Part shown: piece by piece, positions 30,439 through 40,237 of the stretch | Numbering within the stretch: position 1 is the stretch's first letter | Layout: each line of letters opens with the position of its first letter | IMG/VR virus record: IMGVR_UViG_3300033979_000348 | Span: 1-46,949 of that record | Direction: 5' to 3' (one strand) | DNA length: 46,949 nt | From: a virus | Program-made: the position numbers and the translations under genes | The notes under the pieces: generated by a model | Told to the model about the DNA's origin: nothing | What the model saw: only the letters and a program-made list of their open reading frames with translations | Databases searched by the model: none

Positions 30439-31759
30439 ACAACCATTCATCATTTGCAGGGTCTTGGAAGAAACTTAATAAAGCATTATTGACTGCAATA
30501 GATTGATTCAGTTGTGCAGTTGATTCATTGTAAGCATAATTCTGTAATTCATATCCAGATTTTCCTGCTTTTAATATATTTACTTTTGTGATTAAATTAT
30601 TTCTTTGTGTTCTTAAAGTTGTAATTTGTGAATTTAGGTTTGAAATAGATGTAGCATAACCAGTACAAGTTCCTGAATCGCAAGATAATCCAATACAAGT
30701 TCCAATTGGGTCTATGTAGATGCCAATAGACACTGAATCTACATAAGTTTCTGTTCCAAGACCAGCAGTATCTCCTGGAGTACCTACATATACAATTGGT
30801 GTAGTTATGTAATTTGAACCTGGATTTACAACAGTAATGGATTGAAGTCTTCCATTACTATCAATTGTAGATGTTGCAGTTGCAGTAGTTCCAAATCCAA
30901 CAGAGGATAGTGTAACAGTTGGAGTAAATGTATAACCATATCCAGGATTAGTTACTTCAAATCCAGTTACTACGCCAACAGATACATATGCAGTTGCAGT
31001 TGCTGTGGTTCCTATTCCAGGTCCTATTACGGTTGGAGGTTGAATAGAAACTGAAGGTGCTTGAGTGTAACCATATCCTGCATTAGATACATTTATTGCA
31101 GTTACTATTCCAGGAGCACCAGTGGTTGCAACACCAACAGCAGATTGTATTAGTGGTGAGGCAATAGTTACTGATGGTGCAGAAACATAACCTTTTCCAG
31201 CATTGACTACAGAAATTGATGTAACTCTTCCATTTGATACTAATGCAGTAGCAGATTGGGAATCCGAAGATGCAACACTGACTAATGTTCCATTGATAGT
31301 TTCAAATGGATTGGGGGAAAGATATGTGTATCCTCTGTATCTTAAGGTATCTTTATAAACTACAACTATGTCTTCTGGGAGAATCCCACTAAACAAATCA
31401 CTTCTTCCAGAAAATAAAAGGAATAATACTGTAGCAAAACTATAAAAAAGAAACGACAAAGGGTCTACGCCACAACCAATAAGGTTTGCTTCTTGTCCAA
31501 GAGACAACAACTGTAATTGTAATGTATTAATTTGATTATTGATTTCTACAATTTTATCATCTAATTTTTCAATAGGGGTGTCATAGTTTGCTATAACTTC
31601 ATTAACGCCCCAAATTTTGATTTGTTCTGTAGTACCAATTCCAGTTTTTATATTATATCCACCTTGAACTAAAGCAACCTGAGATAATTGTTGTGAATCT
31701 AAAGAATTTTTTTGGTTATATAATTCAATAAGTGCCTCAGTTTGTGTGCTAATTGCCAT
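30437..31759 (-). CDS. Virion structural protein with NxGxGY repeats
   Basis: A 440-residue protein. The N-terminus is a coiled coil (KLDDKIVEINNQINTLQLQL), followed by one hydrophobic segment near residues 97-117. Then come four repeats of a beta unit with the signature VNAGKGYVSAPSVTI, VSNAGYGYTQAPSVSI, VTNPGYGYTFTPTVTL and VVNPGSNYITTPIVYV. A second coiled coil closes the protein. The same unit occurs at the C-terminus of gp5 and in the 945-residue protein at 37-40 kb. It probably forms part of a fibre or baseplate appendage. It is alone on the minus strand with its own late promoter. Confidence 0.6.
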   Translation of the reverse strand: MAISTQTEALIELYNQKNSLDSQQLSQVALVQGGYNIKTGIGTTEQIKIWGVNEVIANYDTPIEKLDDKIVEINNQINTLQLQLLSLGQEANLIGCGVDPLSFLFYSFATVLFLLFSGRSDLFSGILPEDIVVVYKDTLRYRGYTYLSPNPFETINGTLVSVASSDSQSATALVSNGRVTSISVVNAGKGYVSAPSVTIASPLIQSAVGVATTGAPGIVTAINVSNAGYGYTQAPSVSIQPPTVIGPGIGTTATATAYVSVGVVTGFEVTNPGYGYTFTPTVTLSSVGFGTTATATSTIDSNGRLQSITVVNPGSNYITTPIVYVGTPGDTAGLGTETYVDSVSIGIYIDPIGTCIGLSCDSGTCTGYATSISNLNSQITTLRTQRNNLITKVNILKAGKSGYELQNYAYNESTAQLNQSIAVNNALLSFFQDPANDEWL

Positions 31760-31783
31760 TATTCAATCAATTATGAGTAATCC

Positions 31784-31799
31784 TATTTATTGATAAATA
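31784..31799. promoter_or_regulatory. Divergent late promoters arranged as an inverted repeat
   Basis: TATTTAT-TG-ATAAATA gives a late box on each strand: CAATAAATA on the minus strand, 25 bases before the repeat-protein ATG, and GATAAATA on the plus strand, 35 bases before the giant fibre gene. Only two bases separate the boxes. Confidence 0.6.
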
Positions 31800-31833
31800 A
31801 GACAAGAGAAGTATAACAACAGGATAATCTGCA

Positions 31834-34800
31834 ATGCCCTTAGCGAGATTAGAGAACTTTCTTAAAAATCTTAATGGTAATACATTATATGTTGACCCCA
31901 ATGAATTAGATTCAACTGATTCTATTGAAAATAGAGGTAACTCAAGATTACGCCCATTTAAAACTATTCAAAGGGCACTCTTAGAGGCAGCAAGATTTTC
32001 TTATGTTGCTGGGTCAAATAATGATTTGTTTGACCAAACCACAATCATCATTTCTCCAGGTACTCATTACATTGATAATAGACCTGGATATTATGTTGAT
32101 GCAAGCAATATTTTAAAAGATGTTAATAATTCAACTGTAACTATTTCTGAATTTAATATCTTAAGTAATTTTGATGCTACTGACCCAACTAATGAACTTT
32201 ATATTTACAATAGCGTAAATGGTGGTGTAATTTTACCAAAAGGAACTTCTTTAGTAGCAACTGATTTAAGAAAAACAAAAATTAGACCATTATTTGTTCC
32301 AGATCCAGGAAATAGTGGTATAGAAAAAACATCAATCTTTAGATTGACTGGTTCTTGTTATTTCTTTGGATTTAGTATTTTTGATGGCGATCCACTGGGT
32401 AAAGTTTATAATACTTATGCAACAAACACAGTAACTCCTGCATTTTCCCACCACAAATTAACTGCATTTGAGTATGCTGATGGTGTCAATGATGTAGTTA
32501 AGAACAGTACAAATCTTGGTCGTACTGACCTTGAAATGTATTATTATAAACTTTCACTGGGATTTGGTCAGCAATCAGGACGAAATGTCATTGATGGATA
32601 TGCTAACTTCCAACCTAATATTGATGAATATAGAATTGTTGGTGAACTTGGTGTAGGTTCTATTAATATTAATCCAGTAGCAGGTTCAGTAAAATCTGGT
32701 GATGGCGTAACTGGAACCAATGTTATTACTGTAGTTACTGAAACAGAGCACGGATTGACTCCATTGTCTCCTATTTTGATTTCTGGCGTTGGAATAGCAG
32801 AGGGAAGTCCAACAACAACTGAATACAATGGCAACTTTATTGTTGCTCAAGTCATAGATTCAAAAACATTTACTTACTTAACTCAAGCAATTCCAACTGC
32901 AACTTTAAATCCAAGTTCTGATGGTGCAGCAGTTAAAGTTATTTCCGACACAACCACTTCATCATCACCATACATCTTCAACTGTAGTTTGAAGTCAGTT
33001 TATGGTATGAGTGGACTTCATGCTGATGGTTCTAAGGCAACTGGATTTAGGTCAATGGTGACTGCCCAGTTCACTGGAATTTCACTGCAAAAAGATGATA
33101 GGGCATTTGTAAAGTATGATGATGTTACTGGTGGATATTTAGATCAGACAAGTTTTGGGGTAAGTGAATTCTTACATCAACAAATAGATTCAGTTTACAA
33201 ACCAGATTGGGCAAGTTTCCATATCAAGGCATCTAATGATTCTTTCATTCAGTGCGTTTCTATCTTCGCTATTGGTTATGCAAATCAGTTTGTTGCAGAT
33301 ACTGGTGGAGACCAGAGCATCACAAACTCAAATAGCAACTTTGGACAAAGAGCATTAATTTCAGAGGGATTCAAGGCAGAGGCATTTCCAAAAGATGATT
33401 ATGGATTTGTCACGCACATTATCCCACCAAAAGATGTTTCAATGGAAGAAAGAAACATCAATACTTATGGTGTTGATAGTAACCTTCCAAATTCAAATAC
33501 TAAAATTTATTTGAGAGGGTTTGATGATGTCCTAACTCCTCCAAATGCAAAAGTTAGAGGATACTCTATTGGTGGTAGGGAAAATGATAAAATCTATTAC
33601 AATTACTTTGGGACAGAGTATTTTGCAGATATTACTCCAAACTATCAAGTAAAACCTAATGTAACCACTATTGATACTGGAAACAATACCTTAACATTAT
33701 CAAGTGTATCTGGAATAAGCACAGGAGCACCTGTAAAAGTTGTTTCTAAAAATGCTCTCTTGCCTGATGGTATTGAGTATGACCAGACATATTTTGCAAG
33801 AATAGTTTCAGGTAACATTGTTAGAATTTATGAAAACTTAGAAAATTGTACCTCTGATGTTACAAGTAGTGGCGTAACAGCAGTAGATATCAAAAATACA
33901 GTTGGATTGACTTCAGGTAATTTGTCTGTATTAAGTAAAGTTTCAGATTTGTCTTCTGGAAGTGTTGGAAGCCCTGTTCAATGGGATAATACAAATAAAA
34001 ATTGGTACATTGGCATTACTACAAGTGCAAGTTCTCCAACTTTTGTTTCTAATATTATAACACAAGATATTTCTCCAACTTTATACCTGAAGAGAATTAT
34101 TGATACAAGACTTGATGAGGATAAAACATATAGAGTTAGATATGTAGTTCCAAAAGAATCTTCAAATGCTGCAGTCCCATCTTCAGGATTTGTATTTGAA
34201 AAATCTGGGTATCCACTCAATTCATCTTATCCAACTTCAACTGATTCTGGATTACAAGCATCATCTGGAGGAGAATTAACATCAATCAGAAATAAAAATG
34301 TTATTGTTGATGCTTCTTATACAGGTGGAACTGTAACAGTAACTACCAAAAATCCACATGGACTTAGAACTGGTAATAAAATCAGTATTTACAACCTCAA
34401 GAGTTCTAATGAACCTGCTCCAATTGGAATTGGAACTGGGACTGGATTCAATGGAAGTTTTGAAGTAGCAAGTGTTCCAAATGATATATCATTTACATAT
34501 TCAATTTCAAGAAATCCAGGAACAATCACTGTTGGAGTATCAACAGTTGCCACTTGGTTAAATGATCGTGATTGTAATCAAGTAACAAGAATTCCTCCCT
34601 ATACAGTTTATGAGACAGATAGAGGAAATCTTCCATATTTTACTTGCAATCAAATTAGTAATCATCATACTTCTTATGAAATAAAGGAAATACAAAAATA
34701 TACTCAAGGTTCTACTGATGGTGTTTATCACATTACATTAGATACATTTAAAAATACCCCTACAGTTTCTCCTTTCAATACCTCAGATTATAAGTTTGGT

Positions 34801-36939
34801 CAAAGTTTAAATAATGTTTATCCAAAAACAGATTTTGATAATCTCATAGTTGACCCTGAATCAACAACCACTGTTGCATCAAGAAAAACTATAGGAACTG
34901 TAGATATTAGTGACCCATACTACAGTTCTACTAAAGAAACTGCAATTGAATTCTTAAAAGATTTTAATTTTGGTCAAAAAATTACAGGATTTGTTAAGTC
35001 TGGAAGTAATGTAACCATTACAACTGAACAAAATCATGGATTGGGAGGAATCAGAAGAGTCACTGGAACTATTTTAGGTTCTGGATATTTGCAAGGAAAA
35101 TATTATGACCTTCCTCTTTGTGGAGGAACAGGTTCTAATGCTACAATTAATTTAGAAGTTAACTCTGGTGGTAGCGTAATTTCAAGTTCTCTGGAAATTG
35201 CAAACTCAGGTTCTGGATATACTATTGGAGATACTTTATCAGTAAAGGGTATTCCAGGTTCAACTAATGCCACAACTGTCACAATTCCTTCCAATGTTGG
35301 ATTGAATTTTGATGCAAATGATTCTGATTTGATTCAGATTTTTGGAGCAACAAATACAGGAAATAATGGGCCATTTATTATTTCATCAGTTACTGCTAAT
35401 ACAATCACATTTGCAAATACTTTAGGTGCAACAGAAGCAACTACAAATGCAGTTATTGTTCTTTCTGGTCAAGGGTTCCCAATTGATTCAGTTTCTTATA
35501 GTGCCACAACTGGAATCAGTACCATTACCACATCTACCTTAACTCCACATCCATTTGCTCCTGGAAATAAAATTGTTTTCAATAACATTAATGTTGGCAT
35601 CTGCACAGTAACAACTGTAGTTGGGGTTAATACTTTTACAGTACAAGGAAACATCACTGGAGCAGATAGGTCTTATTTGATTGGATTGATTCCAACATTG
35701 AGGGATACTAATGCACTTAATGAAAACTTAAATGTAAGACAATTTACAACATATGCTGGATATAAGAGTAGATTGGGACAAGATGTTTCTACCTCTGCTT
35801 CATCATTCACTGTAGATAATGTTCAAGGATTGAAGAAAGGTGACTTTATTGAAGTTTTAAGTGAAATAATGTTAATTACCAGAATTACTGGTAGCTCAAT
35901 TACAGTAAAAAGAGCTCTGTTTGGAACACAGGCAGTAGCACATCCTGATAATACATCTTTCCAAACTATTTTCATCCCTGCAGTAGAAATTAGAAGACCT
36001 TCTATTTTAAGAGCATCTAGCCACACCTTTGAATATACTGGATTTGGTCCAGGAAACTATTCAACTGCAATGCCAAGCAATCAGACTAAAGTCTTGAGTG
36101 ATGAAGAAGTTCTTAATTCACAATCACTTTCGAACAGAGGTGGTTTGGTAGTTTACACTGGTATGAATAGTAATGGTGAGTTCTTTATTGGTAAGAAAAA
36201 GTTTAATGCAGCATCTGGTAATGAAATAGTAGGGGCAGGAACCGTAGAGGAAACAGTAGTTTCTGATTTTGATGTATTGACTGTCAATAAACTTATTGTT
36301 AATGAAGAAATTGATTCATCTACTGCATTCCAAGAGATAAGAGATTTAACTATTACTGGCATTACATCAATCACTAACGCCACAGAATCAAATTCTTGTG
36401 ATACTGGTGCTTTGGTTGTTGAAGGTGGTGTTGGTGTTGCTAAAAACTTAAATGTTTGTGGTAGTGTAAATGTAACTGGTGCTGTAACTGGTGATGTAAC
36501 TGGCAATGTTACAGGAAATGTAACTGGTAATGTTACAGGAAATGTGACTGGTAATGTTACAGGAAATCTTACAGGAAATGTAACTGGTAATGTTACTGGT
36601 AATGCAGGCACTGTAACTAATGGTGTTTATACTACCAATTTCACTGGAATTAACCAAGACTTTGTTGGAACTTCTGGGTATCAAATAATGCCTGGAGGAT
36701 TGATTATTCAATGGGGAGTATCATCATCATTGGGGCAAGCATCAGAAGTTCAAACATTTGCTACACCATTTACTACTGCAGTATTTTCTATTGTAGCAAC
36801 ACCAACTACTGGTAATACTGCTAATGGCGATAGAAGGGATCATTGGGGAGTTACTAATTTTACCTTAAATAATTTTACATTAGTTAGTTGGTTTGAAAAT
36901 ACAACAACCACTTATAATTGGATTGCAATAGGGTATTAA
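31834..36939 (+). CDS. Giant tail fibre/adhesin-like virion protein (1701 aa)
   Basis: The N-terminal 200 residues have a pectin-lyase-like beta-helix look (NTLYVDPNELDSTDSIENRG, RLRPFKTIQRALLEAARFSY, IIISPGTHYID), followed by many beta-rich units. The C-terminal part has VEGGVGVAKNLNVCGSVNVT, about eleven VTGN-type repeats, and a terminal domain starting YQIMPGGLIIQWG and ending in YNWIAIGY, the pattern of gp53-like tail fibre C-terminal domains that bind host surfaces. It is probably a long fibre. No frameshift is seen over 5.1 kb. It is transcribed from the divergent late promoter. Confidence 0.7.
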   Translation: MPLARLENFLKNLNGNTLYVDPNELDSTDSIENRGNSRLRPFKTIQRALLEAARFSYVAGSNNDLFDQTTIIISPGTHYIDNRPGYYVDASNILKDVNNSTVTISEFNILSNFDATDPTNELYIYNSVNGGVILPKGTSLVATDLRKTKIRPLFVPDPGNSGIEKTSIFRLTGSCYFFGFSIFDGDPLGKVYNTYATNTVTPAFSHHKLTAFEYADGVNDVVKNSTNLGRTDLEMYYYKLSLGFGQQSGRNVIDGYANFQPNIDEYRIVGELGVGSININPVAGSVKSGDGVTGTNVITVVTETEHGLTPLSPILISGVGIAEGSPTTTEYNGNFIVAQVIDSKTFTYLTQAIPTATLNPSSDGAAVKVISDTTTSSSPYIFNCSLKSVYGMSGLHADGSKATGFRSMVTAQFTGISLQKDDRAFVKYDDVTGGYLDQTSFGVSEFLHQQIDSVYKPDWASFHIKASNDSFIQCVSIFAIGYANQFVADTGGDQSITNSNSNFGQRALISEGFKAEAFPKDDYGFVTHIIPPKDVSMEERNINTYGVDSNLPNSNTKIYLRGFDDVLTPPNAKVRGYSIGGRENDKIYYNYFGTEYFADITPNYQVKPNVTTIDTGNNTLTLSSVSGISTGAPVKVVSKNALLPDGIEYDQTYFARIVSGNIVRIYENLENCTSDVTSSGVTAVDIKNTVGLTSGNLSVLSKVSDLSSGSVGSPVQWDNTNKNWYIGITTSASSPTFVSNIITQDISPTLYLKRIIDTRLDEDKTYRVRYVVPKESSNAAVPSSGFVFEKSGYPLNSSYPTSTDSGLQASSGGELTSIRNKNVIVDASYTGGTVTVTTKNPHGLRTGNKISIYNLKSSNEPAPIGIGTGTGFNGSFEVASVPNDISFTYSISRNPGTITVGVSTVATWLNDRDCNQVTRIPPYTVYETDRGNLPYFTCNQISNHHTSYEIKEIQKYTQGSTDGVYHITLDTFKNTPTVSPFNTSDYKFGQSLNNVYPKTDFDNLIVDPESTTTVASRKTIGTVDISDPYYSSTKETAIEFLKDFNFGQKITGFVKSGSNVTITTEQNHGLGGIRRVTGTILGSGYLQGKYYDLPLCGGTGSNATINLEVNSGGSVISSSLEIANSGSGYTIGDTLSVKGIPGSTNATTVTIPSNVGLNFDANDSDLIQIFGATNTGNNGPFIISSVTANTITFANTLGATEATTNAVIVLSGQGFPIDSVSYSATTGISTITTSTLTPHPFAPGNKIVFNNINVGICTVTTVVGVNTFTVQGNITGADRSYLIGLIPTLRDTNALNENLNVRQFTTYAGYKSRLGQDVSTSASSFTVDNVQGLKKGDFIEVLSEIMLITRITGSSITVKRALFGTQAVAHPDNTSFQTIFIPAVEIRRPSILRASSHTFEYTGFGPGNYSTAMPSNQTKVLSDEEVLNSQSLSNRGGLVVYTGMNSNGEFFIGKKKFNAASGNEIVGAGTVEETVVSDFDVLTVNKLIVNEEIDSSTAFQEIRDLTITGITSITNATESNSCDTGALVVEGGVGVAKNLNVCGSVNVTGAVTGDVTGNVTGNVTGNVTGNVTGNVTGNLTGNVTGNVTGNAGTVTNGVYTTNFTGINQDFVGTSGYQIMPGGLIIQWGVSSSLGQASEVQTFATPFTTAVFSIVATPTTGNTANGDRRDHWGVTNFTLNNFTLVSWFENTTTTYNWIAIGY
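36472..36606 (+). repeat. 12-base tandem repeat coding for VTGN units
   Basis: About eleven copies of a 12-base unit near GTAACTGGTAAT encode (N/A/D)VTG repeats in the giant fibre gene. Copies alternate between two close DNA variants. Such tracts can change length by slippage. Confidence 0.8.
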
Positions 36940-36975
36940 TATAAATAATCTTATAAAAGGGGGATAGGGAACCCG
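36940..36975 (+). promoter_or_regulatory. Exact late promoter with conserved leader, copy 1
   Basis: TATAAATA (36940-36947) is followed by TCTTATAAAAGGGGGATAGG and GAACCC before the ATG at 36976. The arrangement is nearly repeated at 40199-40237, including the G-run and GGAACCC, so the leader as well as the box is duplicated. Confidence 0.75.
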
Positions 36976-39813
36976 ATGGCTTCACAAGATAGATATTTTG
37001 TAGTTAAGAAAGGAATAGGAGTAGGGTCTGAAGCATTATATGCTGATGGTGCTTCTAAAAGAGTTGCTATTGGTAAAACAACAGCAAACTATCCTCTTGA
37101 TGTAGTAGGAGATATAAATGCAAGTGATTCTGTTTATGCGCAAACTGCAGTTGCTATTGGAACAAATTTAAATTATCAGCAACTTGATGTAATAGGTTCT
37201 GCATATATTCAGAATAATATCGGTATTGGTACAACAAACCCAACTCAAGTTGTTCAGGTTGGAGTTGCTGCATCACAATCAGTTGTAGTTACAGGAATTG
37301 GTTCTGTTGGTGTAGGAACTCTTACACCTTTTTATAAGTTAGATGTTTTTGGTAATGCAAGAGTTACTGGACTTGCCACAATTAGTCAAGTTTATGCTGG
37401 CATTGCCACTATTGGTATTGCTTCTATTTCGCAAGAACGTGTAGGATTATCTACAGTATCTACTGCTAATATTCAAGAAGAAACAGTAGGAATATCAACC
37501 ATTGGCAATCTGAATGTCACTGGAATCACCACAACAGCATTACTTGATGTAGGTATTGGTGGGACAATTGTAAAGGCAGCAAACTTTGCAATCAGCACTA
37601 CAACCACTTCAAGTGGTGGTGTCAAAACTATCAAACCTTTAGTTGGTATTGGTACTGAAATTGCAACAAGCACATTAGATGTTGCTGGTGATATCAGAAT
37701 CAGAGGAGAAGTATTAGATGCTAACAATAATGTAGGATTTGCTTATTCCGTTTTAGCATCTGATGGAAATGGTAAGGCAGTTTGGAATCCTCCTGGCGCA
37801 AGAATTGGAAATCAGTATTTTGTAAACAAGTTTGGTGATGATGATAACTTTGGTAGAAGTCCTGGTGATGCATTCTTGACCATCAAAAAAGCATGTTCAG
37901 TTGCACATCCTGGAGACACAATCAAAGTATTTGCTGGACTTTATACTGAAGATGGTCCTATTCAGGTCCCAGAGAGAGTTGCTATTGTTGGAGAAGATTT
38001 GAGAAGAGTATTGGTTACAACATCAGGACAAACTGATTTGTATCATGTTAGAAGAGGTTGTTATATTTCTGGTCAATCATTTGTTGGTCCAGCAAATCCA
38101 AATGCAATAGTTTCATTCCCAACACAGGGTAATGGATATGCTAATGGAACAGAAGAAGATTGGCAGTCTCCATATGTACAGAACTGTACAAACTTTGTTC
38201 CAAATAGCGTTGGAATGAGAATTGATGGTAATAGAGCTGGTGGTTTCAAATCAATGGTTCTTGATGCTTTTACTCAATATAATCAAGGTGGTATTGGAGT
38301 TTCCATTACTAATTTTGGATATGCTCAGTTAGTTTCACTCTTTACTATTTGCTGTGACATTGCAGTATATTGTGACAGTGGTGGTGTTTGTGACCTTAAT
38401 AACTCAAACTCCTCATTTGGTAATTTTGGATTAGTTTCTGATGGTGTTACGCCACTTCAATATATTGGAACAGTTTTAGAAACTCCAACTGCAGAAAATG
38501 TTGATAGTTTAGTCATCAATGTTGGAGTAGGTGCATCTCAAGAGTTTATTGATACTGTTGAATTATTGAGAGAAAACAAAGAATTTATTGCAACAGAAGC
38601 AGTAGGATTTCTTACTAGCACTTCTGGTCCTTATGGTGCAAATGGTCCAAACTTTGATTATGGTGGTTCAACTGTTGGTAGGTCTAAGTGCATTAGAGAT
38701 GGTCAGATTATTATAGAATCTATTTGTTCTGATATTCTAACTCTTGGAAATGCAAATTCAATCAATGCAGGATTAGCATATAGAGATTCAGTAGGTGGAA
38801 CACTTACATATCTCAATGAAACTGTTCCCCCACCAACAGGATTTAGTACTGGATATGTAAAAGATGGTGAAGTTGCCATAGTCAATTATATTGCTGGTAT
38901 TTCCACATATGTTGCCAACAACTTAATTTTACCAAATAGTTATCAAAGTGGTGTTGGTTCAGTTGCTCAAACTATTGATTTAACAAAGACATACTCACCT
39001 TTGGTTAAACCTTTCATCACCAGTAAAGCGGGTATTATTACAAGTATTGTTGGGATTGGAACTTCTGCTGCTCCAGCATTAGAACTTCCAAAAGGTCAAA
39101 GACCTTATGATGGTCAAGTTGCAATTATTGATACTCAATATTACTTTATCAGTAGAATTAATATTGATTTTCCTGGTATAGGATATGACCCTAATGTTCC
39201 AGTAGAGGTTACAATTGATTTACCTCCAGATAGTGATTTCTTTATTCCTGCAGAAGCTGCAGTTTTTGAATCAGATATTAATGATGATGGCACAATTAAC
39301 AATGTTTCCATCCTCGTTTCTGGAACTGGATATACAGTAACACCACCAACAGTAACTATTTCTCCTCCTCCTGGTTCTGGAACTAATGCACAAGCAAGTG
39401 CAGTAATGGAAAAATATTACTTCAATCCAGTTGTCTCAACACCTGTTTCTATTGGTGGTACAACAACAGTAACATTTGATGAGTTTATTACATATCCTGT
39501 AAGTGCTGGTTCTACTGTTCATTTCTTCCAATCCAGTAAAATTATTGCCAGTTCTATTACATTTGAATATATAGGAACAGGAACTACTATAACTCAAGCT
39601 GTTCCATCTAAAGGTGCTGTTCCTATAGATGATAATCAGGTGATCGCTACAAATGGAGGAAAAGTTCCATTTACTAGCACAGACCAAAGTGGAGACTTTA
39701 GAATTAGCAAAGGTATTACAATCAATCAAAATACTGGAACTATCAGTGGTCAGGCATTTAGTAAGAGCTTACAAGCAGAAGTTACCCCATTAATTATTGC
39801 CCTTCAACAATAA
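36976..39813 (+). CDS. Virion structural protein with beta-helix domain (945 aa)
   Basis: The first 260 residues are repeats of short beta units with IGIGTTNP and LDVVGDINAS or LDVAGDIRIRG patterns, common in phage fibre stalks. From about 275 comes a pectin-lyase-like segment (NQYFVNKFGDDDNFGRSPGD, FLTIKKACSVAHPGDTIKVF) related to the start of the previous fibre gene. Later there is an NxGxGY-type unit (ILVSGTGYTVTPPTVTISPP). It is probably a baseplate appendage or side fibre. It has an exact late promoter. No enzyme motif is seen. Confidence 0.6.
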   Translation: MASQDRYFVVKKGIGVGSEALYADGASKRVAIGKTTANYPLDVVGDINASDSVYAQTAVAIGTNLNYQQLDVIGSAYIQNNIGIGTTNPTQVVQVGVAASQSVVVTGIGSVGVGTLTPFYKLDVFGNARVTGLATISQVYAGIATIGIASISQERVGLSTVSTANIQEETVGISTIGNLNVTGITTTALLDVGIGGTIVKAANFAISTTTTSSGGVKTIKPLVGIGTEIATSTLDVAGDIRIRGEVLDANNNVGFAYSVLASDGNGKAVWNPPGARIGNQYFVNKFGDDDNFGRSPGDAFLTIKKACSVAHPGDTIKVFAGLYTEDGPIQVPERVAIVGEDLRRVLVTTSGQTDLYHVRRGCYISGQSFVGPANPNAIVSFPTQGNGYANGTEEDWQSPYVQNCTNFVPNSVGMRIDGNRAGGFKSMVLDAFTQYNQGGIGVSITNFGYAQLVSLFTICCDIAVYCDSGGVCDLNNSNSSFGNFGLVSDGVTPLQYIGTVLETPTAENVDSLVINVGVGASQEFIDTVELLRENKEFIATEAVGFLTSTSGPYGANGPNFDYGGSTVGRSKCIRDGQIIIESICSDILTLGNANSINAGLAYRDSVGGTLTYLNETVPPPTGFSTGYVKDGEVAIVNYIAGISTYVANNLILPNSYQSGVGSVAQTIDLTKTYSPLVKPFITSKAGIITSIVGIGTSAAPALELPKGQRPYDGQVAIIDTQYYFISRINIDFPGIGYDPNVPVEVTIDLPPDSDFFIPAEAAVFESDINDDGTINNVSILVSGTGYTVTPPTVTISPPPGSGTNAQASAVMEKYYFNPVVSTPVSIGGTTTVTFDEFITYPVSAGSTVHFFQSSKIIASSITFEYIGTGTTITQAVPSKGAVPIDDNQVIATNGGKVPFTSTDQSGDFRISKGITINQNTGTISGQAFSKSLQAEVTPLIIALQQ

Positions 39814-39819
39814 CCAATT

Positions 39820-40200
39820 ATGGCTTTACAACCTTTAAATCAATATAAAACAGTAGTGGGAGTAGTAAGCACTACTGATACAGAAATCTATAGAACTAAA
39901 ACTGGTTACACCAGCATTGTTTTGTATGCACAAGTAGCAAACACTGGTGTTGGGGTTGGAACGGTTACTTTTGTTCATCAGAGAGAAACAAGAGGTCAAT
40001 CTGGCATCACTACAGGAACTACAGAACTCATTGTGGGAGGATTAGTTCCAGATAATGATGCCTTGATTTTGTTGGATGGTAGATTAGTTTTAGAGAAAAC
40101 TGCTTTAAAAACAGATAGCATTAGAATGGTTGGTGTTTCGTCAACAACTCCAAATACTTTAAAGTATACAGTTAGTATTTTGGAGACTCTTAATCAGTGA
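39820..40200 (+). CDS. Small beta-rich structural protein (126 aa)
   Basis: A soluble beta-sandwich-like protein (MALQPLNQYKTVVGVVSTTD, then TGYTSIVLYAQVANTGVGVG and ELIVGGLVPDNDALILLDG). It follows the 945-residue protein by six bases and probably attaches to it or to the following fibre. No family is recognised. Its stop codon is part of the next late promoter. Confidence 0.6.
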   Translation: MALQPLNQYKTVVGVVSTTDTEIYRTKTGYTSIVLYAQVANTGVGVGTVTFVHQRETRGQSGITTGTTELIVGGLVPDNDALILLDGRLVLEKTALKTDSIRMVGVSSTTPNTLKYTVSILETLNQ

Positions 40201-40237
40201 TAAATAACCTTATATAGGGGGATAGTGGAACCCAAGT
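40199..40237 (+). promoter_or_regulatory. Late promoter with conserved leader, copy 2
   Basis: GATAAATA (40199-40206) overlaps the upstream stop and is followed by ACCTTATATAGGGGGATAG and GGAACCC before the ATG at 40238, nearly the same as the leader at 36940-36975. Confidence 0.7.
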
